NCBI GenBank assembly: GCA_943736015.1 | Contig: OX031068.1 | Span: 27,412,296 to 27,476,295, forward strand | DNA: 64,000 nt | Reading direction: 5' to 3' | Source of the DNA: Tridacna crocea | Lineage: Eukaryota > Mollusca > Bivalvia > Cardiida > Cardiidae | Part shown: one piece after another, positions 1 to 10,506 of the stretch | Numbering within the stretch: position 1 is the first letter of the stretch | How the letters are laid out: the number at the start of each line of letters is the position of its first letter | Notes under the pieces: model-generated | What the model was told of the DNA's origin: nothing | Seen by the model: only the letters and a program-made list of their open reading frames with translations | Databases searched by the model: none | Program-made: the position numbers and the translations under genes

Positions 1-647
1 CATGTAATTATTTTCCATAATATCTTCTTCAGCCAGTACCAGTATTTGAACATTATTTTCTTTTATTTCAAATTTTTAATTCCATATAATGAGTTCCTTG
101 ACAAATACCATTTCAGCGTTCTCAACACTTTGATTTAACTTGGGATTGTGTAGTAAAATGTTGAGGGTTAACTTTAGATTGGCAGTCTAAGGGTGAAGAT
201 GAAAGAGAGTCTGTTGAAAATGAAACCATCTTAAACTTACCATGAATTGTTAAGTTCACTTTGATAGAATCCTTGTAGAATTCCAATTCTATCAAGATGA
301 ATTTTGGGGGAAAATATGTGGCAAAGGAGTAATTGCGTATTTTAGCAAGTAGTTTCTGTTGTGCTATTGTGGTCAAAGTTTATATTCTGCAGGTCACAAT
401 TTTGTGATAGACAGGTTCAGTGCATACCACTCCCATTATGAAAAGCAAATTTGTCTTTGCCAAGTTATTGCAAGACTTGAATTAGGTTAATTTTGACGTT
501 TTTATATACATTGCCTGAATTTTTAATAGTTTACTGAGGTTTGATAAAAATACTGTGACATATTTATTGCCCATCATTCTAACCTAAGATTGCTGAGGAA
601 ATTAAATAGATACTTTTAAGTGTAAATCAGTGGCATATGTGACAATT
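1..647. other. AT-rich stretch without a recognisable gene
   Basis: I see no ORF with coding character, no RNA gene and no repeat structure shared with the rest of the window. It is AT-rich and could be intronic or intergenic. Confidence 0.5.
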
Positions 648-652
648 ACATG

Positions 653-959
653 CATGGGCGGATCCAGAGGGGGTCCGGAACCCCCCCCCCCCCCCCTGGA
701 ATCTTGGCAAAAATGTGGTAATCGGATTCATGAAATGGTACTGGTTTGATATTGCACAGCATTTATGTAAAATACAGTCATAAATTTAAAAAAAAGAAGG
801 TTCTAAATGTGGAGACCTCCTCATGGTTAGAACTGGAAACATTGACTTTTCTTGTAAACGGCTTACAATCACTGAAATCCGGAAATAAAAGTATCATATA
901 ATAACGATCGTGCGTTTTCGATGGGACCCCCCCGAGACAGATATCTGGATCCGCGCATG
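653..959. mobile_element. hAT-like MITE with GCGGATCCAG ends
   Basis: A 307-bp element whose two ends are inverted repeats, CATGGGCGGATCCAG on the left and CTGGATCCGCGCATG on the right (14 of 15 match). It is flanked on both sides by ACATG (648-652 and 960-964), a 5-bp apparent target duplication. A C-run follows the left end and a second C-run (about 927-933) precedes the right end. Ends of the GGGCGGATCCAG type are known from hAT-related MITEs in many invertebrates, which usually leave 8-bp duplications, so the superfamily is only suggested. It has no transposase. Confidence 0.7.
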
Positions 960-964
960 ACATG

Positions 965-1286
965 TATATTGTTTCAAATTTTTCACAAAGTATTGACCAG
1001 TGCTCTTTTGCTATGATATTATTGCACATTCTTTTCAGTCTGATCTTTATCTATAATTTGAACAAGAAGTGTAAATTTCATATTATGAAGTGGCATCAAG
1101 AAAAAAAAATGTGGATAGTGTTAACTGAAGTACTTTGATTACAAGGGAAAAGAGTTAACATAAACTAGCAGTGTAGTACATGTATTTGAAATAAACAGGA
1201 TTTCCTCACCTGGTTAATGAGGTCATTTACTGGAAGAATGAAACAGGGTTGAAAGTGCCACTTCCAATAGTTTAGATCAAGTTCAG
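965..1286. other. AT-rich stretch without a recognisable gene
   Basis: Nothing beyond short poly-A runs is visible here. Confidence 0.4.
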
Positions 1287-1495
1287 GGCCCGTATTCACC
1301 AACAATTCTTGAGGATAGGCCTAGCTTCTCTCAGTCTTATTCTCCAAGATTTTCTAACTTTGTAAGTTACACAACTTCTGATTGGCTAAACCGAATGGTT
1401 AAGTCAATCAGAAGTTGTGTTACTTACAAAATGTAGAAAATGCTGCAGAATAAGACAAAGAATGTTCTTAAGAATGATTGGTGAATATGGGCTCA
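1287..1495. mobile_element. Foldback MITE, family D
   Basis: An imperfect full-length palindrome. The left end reads GGGCCCGTATTCACCAA and the right end is the complement of AGCCCATATTCACCAATC. The core is TCTGATTGGCTAAACC followed by its near complement, the second arm ending CAATCAGAAG. CAGG occurs just outside both ends and could be a target duplication or part of the ends. Related copies lie near 3.2, 17.7, 18.1 and 30.8 kb. I cannot assign a superfamily. Confidence 0.75.
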
Positions 1496-2078
1496 GGTTT
1501 TGCAGGAGTTCGTATATTGATTTGGTATCGGGCTAATTGTGTTAGTGTTCCAGGGTCTTATTCTGGTAACTGGAATTCTACCTTTTTTCCACAATGATTT
1601 CAAAAGCCTTGTCTTTCTCAAGATTGTTTGTTAAAAGATTATTATTGTCAGGAGTTATGCAACATTCTCAAAATGACTGCATGCAATACTATACTAAGTG
1701 CCTGTACAGTAAACAGGCCCGTAGGATAGTATTGTACTCACCTATCACTCTGTATTAAGGCATGTTACAATTTTAACATTGATCCCTCATTTATGGTAAC
1801 CTTGTTGATATATAGAAATAAATTTGATTGCAATGTATGCGTTAATATAATTTTATCATTTCAGGTTGTAAATACAAAAGCCTGGAGATTAGACAAACAA
1901 GATGGTTGTGTTGACTGACCTGTGTTATTACATGGCTGCCAAGAAGTGGTGTTTCACAGCTATGTCAAATTCATAAGGGGAAGTGTTCTCCATGTTCTCC
2001 AGAAGCATTGATCACCATGAAGATGAGGAGAGACAAACATAGACAAAATAAGCTCCTAGTATTTGGCATTGTTGGTTT
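1496..2078. other. AT-rich stretch without a recognisable gene
   Basis: No coding, RNA or repeat signal is visible before the first family A MITE. Confidence 0.4.
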
Positions 2079-2303
2079 GAACCCTCTCCCAAACAATCCC
2101 TGGTTTTTACGACCCTGAGATAGAAGCCTTTTGAAAATATTGTGGGAAAAGGAGAAAATGCTGGTTACCAGCATTTTCTCCTTTTCCCACAAAGTTTTCG
2201 ATCCTTCTGGAAACAAATTTAAATTTTTGAGTTACTTTTATTTTGTCGTCATCAAGTGTTTTCAATTAGGACCAGTCTGAAATTGTGTTGTTTGGTAAAG
2301 AGC
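2079..2303 (+). mobile_element. TTAA foldback MITE, family A
   Basis: Left end ACCCTCTCCCAAACAATC, right end GTTTGGTAAAGAG. The 5' arm (TTTTTACGACCCTGAGATAG) leads into the central palindrome GTGGGAAAAGGAGAAAATGC and its complement. Flanking TTAA has decayed on both sides. The single centre base is T (GGTTACC), which is the form normally seen in minus-oriented copies. Confidence 0.85.
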
Positions 2304-2916
2304 ATGGCTTATGTGACACACCGGTACTGCATATACCTAGACATAATTATCAGCATTCTTTTTCAGTTTGTTTGCATTTATCCATGTGCATTTTATCTAT
2401 AAATTAACCAGATATTATTGAGTTATGCCAGGATATCCAAACATTTTTCCATTTGCATGCAGATCCATAGCAATAAAAGTTGATCTTGCCTTACAATGAT
2501 GGTCAAGATCAGACTGAGAGCATAGGGTGTGTTCTTAGTCAAAGTATATGTACCTGTCAGGAAAACAAAATTAATAACTGTTGTTTTTTTCCCGAATTCA
2601 TCATTGTTGCAGTCTGATCCTTTTTTACATTATTTGCACATAGATGTATGACATTAAAGATGCATAGTACTTTCGGCAAAATTTGTATGTGGTAAAGAGT
2701 TTAACATGGTTGTAATTCCCCCCCCCCCCCACCATTCCAAAATTTTCCTGATGCTAGGTTGTGAAGTAAGTGCAATCTATATACCCTGTGTGATGTTCTC
2801 TTTTTGTGTAGGAAACTCAAAGCCTGGCTATAAATGGAAAATTTATCCTAGAGGCTTGCTATGTGCTACATTTCTATGTCATTCTTCATCACTACTTGTA
2901 CCATCACGGTTGGTAT
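2304..2916. other. Stretch with a decayed palindromic repeat and a C-run
   Basis: A fragment of the GATCAGACTG foldback family lies near 2503-2520 and a poly-C run at about 2719-2730. No gene is visible. Confidence 0.4.
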
Positions 2917-3086
2917 TAACTCTTTACCACACAATCCCAACTGGTAACCAGCATTTTCTCCTTTTCCCACAATGTTTAATACCCTGTTGGAAACAATTTA
3001 GAATGTTTGAGTTACATTTATTTTGTCGTCTGCAAATGCTTTCAATTTGGACCAGTCTAAAATTTTGTCATTTGGTAGAGAGTTAA
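2917..3086 (+). mobile_element. TTAA foldback MITE, family A, left arm deleted
   Basis: TTAA (2917-2920) and ACTCTTTACCACACAATCCC start the copy, but the sequence jumps straight to the centre (CTGGTAACCAGC). The left half of the palindrome and its arm are missing. The right half is normal and ends in TTTGGTAGAGAG plus TTAA (3083-3086). The jump suggests slippage across the hairpin. Confidence 0.85.
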
Positions 3087-3159
3087 CCAAACATTCATAA
3101 GATTTTCGTCAATAAGTCTTGGATCGGATACTATTTCAGGATGTCTGGTCTTACCAGTA

Positions 3160-3310
3160 TTATACTCGAATAGTTTCGAAATTTGAAAGTAACACAACTT
3201 GCGATTGGCTAAACCATATGATTTAGCCATTCAGCATTAATATCTGCTTTCAAATCTAGAAAATTCTTGAGCATTAAACAAAGAATATTCTAAAGAATGG
3301 TTAGTGAATA
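3160..3310. mobile_element. Foldback MITE, family D, decayed
   Basis: The core GCGATTGGCTAAACC and its second arm (GATTTAGCCATTCAG), and a right end ATGGTTAGTGAATA, match the 1.3-kb copy. The left end is too diverged to place. Confidence 0.55.
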
Positions 3311-4435
3311 TAGACTCAGATCCCCTCTATGGTTAGATATGAGGATGTCTTATGTAGGCACATCTTTCTCTCAGCCAATCAAATTCCAGCTTTTTCAACC
3401 AGTTTGAAGAAATATTTATGCAAAAATTTCTCAGATTGTCTGAGCTTTTAGTCTTTATTTAGCAGTATTGGAAAATCCTAATATTTGTCAGAAGTAACTA
3501 AAAGAGACAGTAATCAGAATTCCCTTTTTGATATCACATACTAGGTTCAGTTCATTTAAATACATTTTTTTAAAACCAGCTTTGATTAGCTGAAATTTGA
3601 AGTAGTTAAATTCAATAAAGTGGATACATGGTTTGGAAAGAAAAATTATATCTAGATCATTCAGTATACATATTTTCCCTTTTTAAAAAAAAAAGGCAAG
3701 TGTATTTGTTTGCTCAATTTTCACCCACTGAAAACCTCCATTTCATTTATGAATGTTCATGGATGCAACCAGGTGTGATATAGATTTCTAAACATATCAT
3801 TTTTCCTTTGTTGTTGTTGGTTTTTCTGTTGTAAAGTGCCTTAGTTGATGTTATATTGTAGGCAATCAAGGATTGTGGGTGTAAATTTTTTGGTAATTTT
3901 TCTTTGGGAACAGTTAATTCAGATACATGCATGTATATGTACTAAGTCAGTTCTGTGGGTCTCTTTTCTGTAGTAAAAATTTTACTTGACCCAAAAAACT
4001 CAGACTTTGTTTTTGTTAGTTTTGTAAATGATATGCTAGTCATTGGAGAAACCACCTGCTGTAGTTTTTGTATTATTTTGTAAGTAAGAAATATATTTAA
4101 TTCGAGCAGATTATCAAACTTAAAGCAAAGAAGAGAAATTTTACCCATAAAAGCTCGATAAAAAGACAGAAAATAAACACTAGATAATTTGTACTAAAAT
4201 TTATGAGATTCATGCAGGAAAGATTAGAGTTTGTAGGAAAAATACAGGCTTTTGTTCCTTTTCTGCATTGGCTTCCATAGGTTTATAGAGGGATGGAGTT
4301 GTGTATACATTGAAAAATCTCTATATTAAGCCATTTTTTTTGTGTGTGCAAATTTGAATGGTTTCTATCAGAGCAGCAGCAGTTCTGGTTGATGATATGA
4401 TCAATAAGAACTTCTGCTGCCCTGTTCTTTACAGG
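3311..4435. other. AT-rich stretch without a recognisable gene
   Basis: More than 1 kb with no supported feature. Short open frames on the minus strand (3747-4148) are AT-driven and have no recognisable domain. Confidence 0.45.
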
Positions 4436-4652
4436 TTACAAAAGTCTAGACTTGTCAAAATTGAAGCATCTGCAGATGAGAAATTGAAATTTAATTTGGT
4501 GCAATGATGGATTTTTTTGAGTGCATAAAAAGCATTGTAGAAAAAGGGAGAAAATGCTGGTAACCACCTTTTTTTTCTTTTTCCCACAATGTTCTCGATA
4601 GTCTTCTTAACTAGGTAGTTAGATTTAGGATTGTGTATGAAGTGGTCAACAG
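4436..4652 (-). mobile_element. TTAA foldback MITE, family A, diverged
   Basis: Left arm reads AGTCTAGACTTGTCAAAATT and GCATCTGCAGATGA, as in minus-oriented copies. The centre is AAAATGCTGGTAACCACC, with the centre base of plus-oriented copies. The ends are worn and no clean TTAA remains. Confidence 0.7.
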
Positions 4653-4666
4653 ATATATATTTGGAA

Positions 4667-4896
4667 TTAACCCATTACCACACAATCTCTACTTTTGATG
4701 ATCCTGAGTAAGAAGCCTGTAGAAAACATTGTGGGAAAAGGAGAAAATGCAGGTAACCAACATTTTCTCCTTTTTCCCACAATGTTTTATACCCATCACA
4801 AAACAAATTTCAAATTTTCAGTCACTTTCATTTTTTCACCTGCAAATGCTTTTGATTTGGACAAACCTAAAATTTGTTGTCTAAGGTAATGAGGTA
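4667..4896 (+). mobile_element. TTAA foldback MITE, family A
   Basis: TTAA (4667-4670) then CCCATTACCACACAATC, a central palindrome flanking GCAGGTAACCAAC, and a right end CTAAGGTAATGAG followed by GTAA in place of TTAA. Confidence 0.9.
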
Positions 4897-5376
4897 AGCC
4901 CCCATTGCATGTTCAAATGATTGGTCCATACTTCCTTGTTTGTCACTGTATATAGCGCAAAATAAAAATAAAATGTTATTGTACATATAAAGGGGTTACT
5001 AGTATGACGAACAAAAAGTCTTGCCTCTCAGTTTAAAGTCTAGCAGTTGTCAAAAGTAAACATTGCAGGTGTTAAGATGCAATTGAATTTCAGTATCTAA
5101 AATAATCGAGATTATGGTGTGAAGATGACAATCTGCTATTGTTTGGTCAGTCCAGTTGTAAGCCATTGGCAGAGAATTTGATTTTAGAACTGGGTAAAAA
5201 AATATGATAGTGCTGTCTGTTGTGTTCTCTTTTTACCTTAGTTTGAAAGTAACAGTTATTGTACAGGAGTTAGTTGTTTTGCTGGCAACTAACACCTGCG
5301 GACACACAGTATAATATCAGATCTTGACTATCATCTTCACTAAAATTTGCATAATTTCAAATGGTAAAATTTTGAT
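4897..5376. other. Stretch without a recognisable gene
   Basis: No repeat or coding signal seen between two MITE copies. Confidence 0.4.
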
Positions 5377-5606
5377 TTAACCCATTACCACACAATCCCT
5401 ACTTTTGACACCCCTGAGAAAGAAGCCTTTTGAAAACACTGTGGGAAAAGGAGAAAATGCTGGTGACCAGCATTTTCTCCTTTTCCCACAGTGTTTTCTA
5501 CCCTTCCCAGATCAAATTTCAATTTTTCAGTCACCTTTGTTTTTGTTGTCTGCAAATGCTTTCTATTTGAACCAGTCTAAAATTTTGTAGTGTGGTAAAG
5601 AGTCTA
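5377..5606 (+). mobile_element. TTAA foldback MITE, family A
   Basis: TTAA (5377-5380) with CCCATTACCACACAATCCC. The centre is GCTGGTGACCAGC with long perfect arms. The right end GTGTGGTAAAGAG runs into CTACCCATT, so this copy abuts the next one directly, both in the same orientation. Confidence 0.92.
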
Positions 5607-5831
5607 CCCATTTTCACACAATCCCTACTTTTGATGACCCTGAGAAAGAAGCCTTTAGAAAACATTGTGGGAAAAGGAGAAAATGCTGATAACCAGCATT
5701 TTATCCTTTTCCGACAATGTTTTCTACATTTCACACAACAAATTTCAAATTTTCAGTCACTTTTGTTTTGCCGTCTGCAAACACTTTCCATATGGACAAG
5801 CCTAAAATATTGTTTTTTAGTAATGAGTTAA
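5603..5831 (+). mobile_element. TTAA foldback MITE, family A, second of a head-to-tail pair
   Basis: Begins CTACCCATTTTCACACAATC at the junction with the previous copy and ends TTTAGTAATGAG plus TTAA (5828-5831). The arms carry paired changes (GCTGATAACCAGC). Confidence 0.9.
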
Positions 5832-6302
5832 ATGGCATAAAGACATCCACATTGTTTACTTGTGGCACCTACGGGGCCTTTAAATCTACTTGTACATACC
5901 TTTATATACTACTTACCATGTTCAACTTTCCCTACTTAAAGCATTGTTTGTTGTTAATTTTTTCTGTTACACTTTTTATATTTTTCAAATTCTATTTTTT
6001 TGACAATGGTAATTAATCAGTGTGATGTATTTGTGTGATAAAAAAATGGTGTCAGTAATGTTCTTTTTTTGTCATTTTTATACTGGACGAAAAAAGTTGC
6101 TGAGTTTTGTGCTTAATTGGTCTTTATACATAAATATATACTGTACAAAGAAAGAAGAGTTTCTGTTTTTTGTGCTTTGTTGATTTGTTCTTTTGTGAAT
6201 ATTAGGTAATGTTGGCTTTTAGGGTGTCTGTCATAATCTATTTATTCATTGGGATAGTGTAGATTTAGATCAGACAGCACAGAATGCAACATCTTGGCCA
6301 AT
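5832..6302. other. AT-rich stretch without a recognisable gene
   Basis: Long T-runs; nothing else seen. Confidence 0.4.
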
Positions 6303-6739
6303 TTAATGGCTTACTTCTTTGCATCACAATCCTGAGTTTAAATGAAATTCAGAGGAAGAAGGATTTTGAAAACATTTTGGGTCAAGGAGAAAATGCTGGT
6401 AACCAACACCTTCTCCTTTACCTAAAATGTTTCCTATTTCCAAAGACAGTTTTGTGGCGTCCGTGGTCGTGAGGTAGAGCGTCGGCCTGGTAACCAAAAG
6501 ATCCTAAGGTTGATTTCCCGGAGTGGGTGTCAACTTTGGGATTTTTCATTGGCCTACACATTTAGCGCCAGTTCTGGTGTAGTTCCCAGAATCGAGAGAG
6601 ATTAGAATAAGTTGTAAGAACTTGTTACTCAATTGATGCAAAATAAATATGTTTAAACTAAAGACAATTTTCATTCTGTTTTATTTGTCATCTGCAAATG
6701 CTTTTGATTTGAAGAAATCCAGCTTTTGTGTTGGGTTAA
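6303..6739 (+). mobile_element. TTAA foldback MITE, family A, split by a SINE
   Basis: TTAA (6303-6306) and a worn left arm, then the centre GCTGGTAACCAACACC. The right arm stops at CCAAAGACAGTTTT and resumes after the SINE at AAAGACAATTTTCATTC, ending in TTAA (6736-6739), which also starts the next copy. Confidence 0.85.
6454..6659 (+). mobile_element. tRNA-related SINE inserted into a MITE
   Basis: A 206-bp insert beginning GTGGCGTCCGTGGTCGTGAG and GTAGAGCGTCGGCC (box A-like), with a box B-like GGTTGATTTCCC about 60 bp on. The tail is GATGCAAAATAAATATG. Target duplications AAAGACAGTTTT (6442-6453) and AAAGACAATTTT (6660-6671) differ by one base, so the insertion is moderately old but younger than the MITE copy that hosts it. 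Confidence 0.85.
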
Positions 6740-6963
6740 CCCTTTACCACATAATGACGACTTTTGATGACCCTGAAAGAGAAGACTTTAGAAAACATTG
6801 TGGGAAAAGGAGAAAATGCTGGTAACCAGCATTTTCTCCTTTTCCCACAATGCTTTCTACCCTTACCATAGGTAAATTTTCACTTTTCAGTCATTTGATT
6901 TGTCGTTTGCAAATGCTCTCAATTTGGACCGGTCCAGAAATTTGTCGTTTAGTAAAGAGTTAA
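6736..6963 (+). mobile_element. TTAA foldback MITE, family A
   Basis: Shares its left TTAA with the previous copy. CCCTTTACCACATAATGACG, perfect central palindrome, right end GTTTAGTAAAGAG plus TTAA (6960-6963). Confidence 0.92.
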
Positions 6964-7199
6964 AAGTTAAGTCCTGGAATTTAGAATGCAAACATTCTTC
7001 AAATGAACCATTAGACACCCTAAAGGCTAGCAGATGTATAGTTAAATTATTGAGTTGGTGCATATACTCCTGTTTGCAAAAGATATTTAGCTGTGTTCTG
7101 GAAAAAGGGAGTTTTATGTGTCTCTGTGCTGCATTGTTAGATGTAGGTTATCATTTGACTTAGGATTCATAACATCCATTTTGTCTAAAAAATGATTAA

Positions 7200-7330
7200 A
7201 TCATGTGGTAGAGTGGTCTTTGGACATGCATGGAAGATACTAAAGGCGACTAGTTTGCCCAGGCTGATCTGAGTTGATACTTTTAGCAGGTACATTAAAC
7301 CCTCTTTTTACAGAGCATGGTGCATTTAAT
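7200..7330. repeat. Dispersed repeat, family H
   Basis: Contains GCTGATCTGAGTTGATACTT and TACAGAGCATGGTG. A related copy at 22236-22320 reads GCTGACACGAGTTGACACTT and CCAGAGCATGGCTG. The pattern is familiar from bivalve repeats, but I cannot place its ends. Confidence 0.5.
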
Positions 7331-7339
7331 TATGCACTT

Positions 7340-7568
7340 TTAACCCTTTACTCCATAGATACTCATTTCTACACATTGCTTGTAGGAGCCTTTGGAAAAC
7401 ATTGTGACAAACCGTGAAATTGCTAGTGATGAGCAATTTCACCTTTTCTCACAATGTGTTCTATGCTTTCAAAAGGTGTCATATTTACATAACAGATGGC
7501 TTCATCTTCGCTGTTATTTACGGTCAGTAAGAGACACCATAGAAATGCCTTACGGGGAAAAGGGATAA
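7340..7568. mobile_element. TTAA foldback MITE, subfamily B
   Basis: Same plan and length as family A, but with ends CCCTTTACTCCATAGATACT and TTACGGGGAAAAGGGATAA. The palindrome core has paired substitutions on both arms (GTGAAATTGCTAGT / GAGCAATTTCAC). A second copy lies at 9193-9421. Confidence 0.85.
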
Positions 7569-7664
7569 GGTGTTCATATGTCAGAGGTTATTACTTTTAG
7601 AGATTTGAATAGATGTTACCTAAACTGTAAAGTTTTTTTTTTCAGGATAGCCAAACACTAAAGC

Positions 7665-7905
7665 AAAATTTATGCCTTGACTACACATAATCATGACTTT
7701 GTAACAATCATGACAGAGAAGGGATTTCAAAAATGTGTGGGAAATGGAGAAAACCATTTAACTAGCACTTTCTCCTTTTCTCACAATTTTTCCACCTGAT
7801 TGTCAACAAATTTTGTACCTTGAGCCAAGCTTTGTTTCTTGTCTACAAACACTTAGAAATTGGTTCAGGCTCAAATTTTGTCCTGTGGTAAGGGGTTTAA
7901 ATAAT
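7665..7905 (+). mobile_element. TTAA foldback MITE, family A, decayed
   Basis: GAGAAGGGATTTCAAAAATG and GTGTGGGAAATGGAGAAAAC mark the left arm, CACTTTCTCCTTTTCTCAC the right, and TCCTGTGGTAAGGGGTTTAA the end. Much more diverged than its neighbours. Confidence 0.65.
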
Positions 7906-8271
7906 TAGCAAACAGTTATGACTCTCTAAAAGTTTGGCCTGCAGTTGACTGCTTTTGAAAGACATGTGAACAGCACAACACTTGCTAGTTAAAAACAATT
8001 GCTTGTTTCCACCTTTTGTTTTCTTTTCTTTTAAATACATGTACATTATTTTCCTTTTCCTGAAATATTTTTCCTAATGCTCTCTTATGCCAACTCTTAA
8101 AATGCAAAGTCTACAAAGTGGGCAGTGCAGAAATGGGTGTAGTTTTCCATGAAAGATATTTGATATCTTTGCTTCAGTCTTCAGTCAATCATTTCAAGCT
8201 ATATCTCAATTTGTCACAATGTTTCTGATGCCTTAATTCTACTGCTCTTCAGAGGTATTAGAAATTGGTTG
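7906..8271. other. Stretch without a recognisable gene
   Basis: No repeat or coding signal seen. Confidence 0.4.
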
Positions 8272-8444
8272 CTGTAGCTCTTTACTACACAATCCCGACT
8301 TTTAACGACCCTAAGAAAAAAAAGCCTTTGAAAACATAGTAGGAAAAGGAGAAAGTGACGGCAACCAGCATTTTCTCCTTTTCCTGCAATGTTTTTTACC
8401 CTTCCAAGCACAAATTTCAATTTTGTCATTAAATGTTAAAGTGT
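8272..8444 (+). mobile_element. TTAA foldback MITE, family A, right arm shortened
   Basis: CTCTTTACTACACAATCCCG begins it and the central hairpin is present, but the right arm breaks off soon after CCTTCCAAGCACAAATTTC and ends in TTAAATGTTAAAGTGTTAAG. Confidence 0.8.
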
Positions 8445-8544
8445 TAAGAGATGGATCAAAGCAAGTGTTTTCCAACTACAATGAAACAAGCTATTAGTTT
8501 ATGTCATAGTAAAAAGCCTATCCCAAACAGCCCTGAAATAATCC

Positions 8545-8766
8545 TTAACTCTTTATCATACAACAAAATTTTAGACTGGTTCAAATTGAAAGCACTTGCA
8601 GACTGCAATATAGATGTGACTCAGAAATTGAAATTTGGTTTGGGAAGGATAGAAAACATTGTGGGAAAAGGAGAAAATGCTGATTACCTCTTTTTTTCCC
8701 GCAATGTTTTCAAAAGGCTTCTTTCTCAGGGTTGTTAAAAGTCAGGATTGTGTTGTAAAGAGTTAT
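8545..8766 (-). mobile_element. TTAA foldback MITE, family A
   Basis: TTAA (8545-8548), CTCTTTATCATACAACAAAA and TTTTAGACTGGTTCAAATTG, a palindrome with part of the second arm lost, then GATTGTGTTGTAAAGAG. Confidence 0.88.
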
Positions 8767-8781
8767 CTAAATATTTCCATG

Positions 8782-9012
8782 TTAAACTTTTTACCAAACT
8801 ACAAAATTTTACACTTGTCCAAATTGAAAGCATTCGCATATGACATAATGAATATGACTCAAAAATTAAAACTTGGCTTTGGAATAGCAGAAAATACTGT
8901 GAGAAAAGGGGGGAAATGCTGGTTACCAGCATTTTCTTATTTTCCCACAATGTTTTCAGAAGGTCGCTTCTTCTGGGTTGCAAATTCCAGGGATTGTTTG
9001 GTGAAAAGTTAA
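8782..9012 (-). mobile_element. TTAA foldback MITE, family A
   Basis: TTAA (8782-8785), ACTTTTTACCAAACTAC, centre GCTGGTTACCAGC, right end GTTTGGTGAAAAG plus TTAA (9009-9012). Confidence 0.88.
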
Positions 9013-9140
9013 GGAAAGAGGTATTTGGAAACATATGGGGAAAAAAGAGAAAATGCTGGTAACCATGCAGCATTCTTTTCTCACAATGTTTTCTACCCCC
9101 TTCAAAAAAAATAATCAATCATATCTATGCCAGACTCAAT
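9012..9140 (+). mobile_element. Family A MITE fragment
   Basis: Starts directly after the preceding TTAA with a partial left arm (GGTATTTGGAAACATATGGG), the centre GCTGGTAACCATGCAGC and the start of the right arm. Both ends are missing. Confidence 0.65.
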
Positions 9141-9192
9141 TTTTTGTCTGAAAATGCCACTTTATTGGATTGTTTTGTCACCTGGTACAAAC

Positions 9193-9421
9193 TTAACCCT
9201 TTACTCCATAGATACTCATTTCTATGCATTGCTTGTAGGAGCCTTTGGAAAACATTGTGGCAAAAGGTGAAATTGCTCGCGACGACCAATTTCACCTTTT
9301 GCCCCAATGTTTTCTATGCTATCAAAAGGTGTCGTACACATATAAGAAATGGTTTCATTCTTGCTGTTATTTAGGGTCAGTTAGAGATACCATAGAAACG
9401 CCTTATGGGGTAAAGGGTTAA
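9193..9421. mobile_element. TTAA foldback MITE, subfamily B
   Basis: TTAA (9193-9196), CCCTTTACTCCATAGATACT, palindrome core GCAAAAGGTGAAATTGCTCG with a matching right arm, and an end TATGGGGTAAAGGG plus TTAA (9418-9421). Closely similar over its whole length to the 7.3-kb copy. Confidence 0.9.
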
Positions 9422-9664
9422 CCCAAAGCATAGTCAAGTACAACATTAGATACCTTTGTGGACTTTATGGATCAAGATCAGACTGAACAGTGTATGGAGT
9501 CTCATCAGTGATCTATAATGAGTTATGAGTTATTTTAACCAAAACTAGCTGTGAAAAGACTCTCTGACCAGCAAAACATGTGTCCCATCTTTTTTAACAA
9601 ACTTGTTACCCCGAGGAAAAAAATATTGTTGCAGCTGACTTCAAATAACTGGCTTTGAACAGAA
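9422..9664. other. Stretch with a GATCAGACTG repeat fragment
   Basis: GGATCAAGATCAGACTGAAC near 9468 belongs to the short palindromic repeat also seen near 10.4, 22.5, 23.1, 36.8 and 39.3 kb. Confidence 0.4.
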
Positions 9665-9922
9665 TTTTACACTATACCACAAAATTTTAGACTGTTCCAA
9701 ATTCAAAGCCGTTCTCAAACATAAAGACTTGTATTAATTAAAGGCATTTGCAGATGACAGTTAAAAGAATGGCTCTAATGATGGAATTTGTCTTGAAACT
9801 GTAGAAAACACCTTTGGCAAAGGAGAAATTTCTGGTAATTAGAATTTTCTCTGTTTCACACAATGTGTTAAAAATTGTCTTTCATGTCTATAAAACTGTG
9901 CCTTGTATGGTAAAGGATTAGG
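9665..9922 (-). mobile_element. TTAA foldback MITE, family A, decayed
   Basis: ACTATACCACAAAATTTTAG and CATTTGCAGATGACA mark the left arm; the centre is weak (TTTCTGGTAATTAG). The right end is TATGGTAAAGGATTA. The left arm carries a duplicated piece with GCAAATGCC-like sequence. Confidence 0.6.
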
Positions 9923-10390
9923 CAAGAAAATTTGGGCAGGGTTAGACAGCTATAAGCTATATTTGGAATTCCCTTCTATAAATAAAGTGATAAATGATTG
10001 GTGTGAAAAAAGACATACAGGAAAAGAGCTGAAAATGGGAGCAATAAATTAACATACCTTTTTTAACCCATTTCTGTCCAAACTGCTTATAGACACACCA
10101 AAAATGATGACAAGTAACTGAAAGAGGAAACATTTTTTACAAAAAATGAAAAACATTGTAAGAAATGTATCAGTTGGTTTTGACATGTAGATCTAGTTTC
10201 TGCATTTTTCACCATGTTTTTCAAAAAGTAGCAAAAATGGTCTAACTCGAGAAAGTATTATGGAATAATAACAAACAATTTTCACAATGATTTATTTTTT
10301 GTCATCCTGTAGATATTGAAAAGCTGTGGAATTGTGGACCACTTCCAATATACATCTATGAGCGTCAAATCCTTGAACAAAGTAGACTTT
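9923..10390. other. Stretch without a recognisable gene
   Basis: AT-rich, nothing recognised. Confidence 0.4.
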
Positions 10391-10500
10391 TAACCCATTA
10401 CCATACAATCCCTACATTTGACAATCTATGATCAGACTGCACATTTGTGCAGTCTGATCTTAATTTACGCTGACCATAAAAGAACCTTGAGTATCCTGTA
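10391..10500. repeat. MITE end joined to a GATCAGACTGCAC foldback
   Basis: TTAACCCATTACCATACAATC is a family A left end. It is cut after CTACATTTGACAATC and continues into ATCAGACTGCACA / TGTGCAGTCTGAT, a perfect short hairpin of another dispersed repeat. Confidence 0.6.
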
Positions 10501-10506
10501 GCAGCT

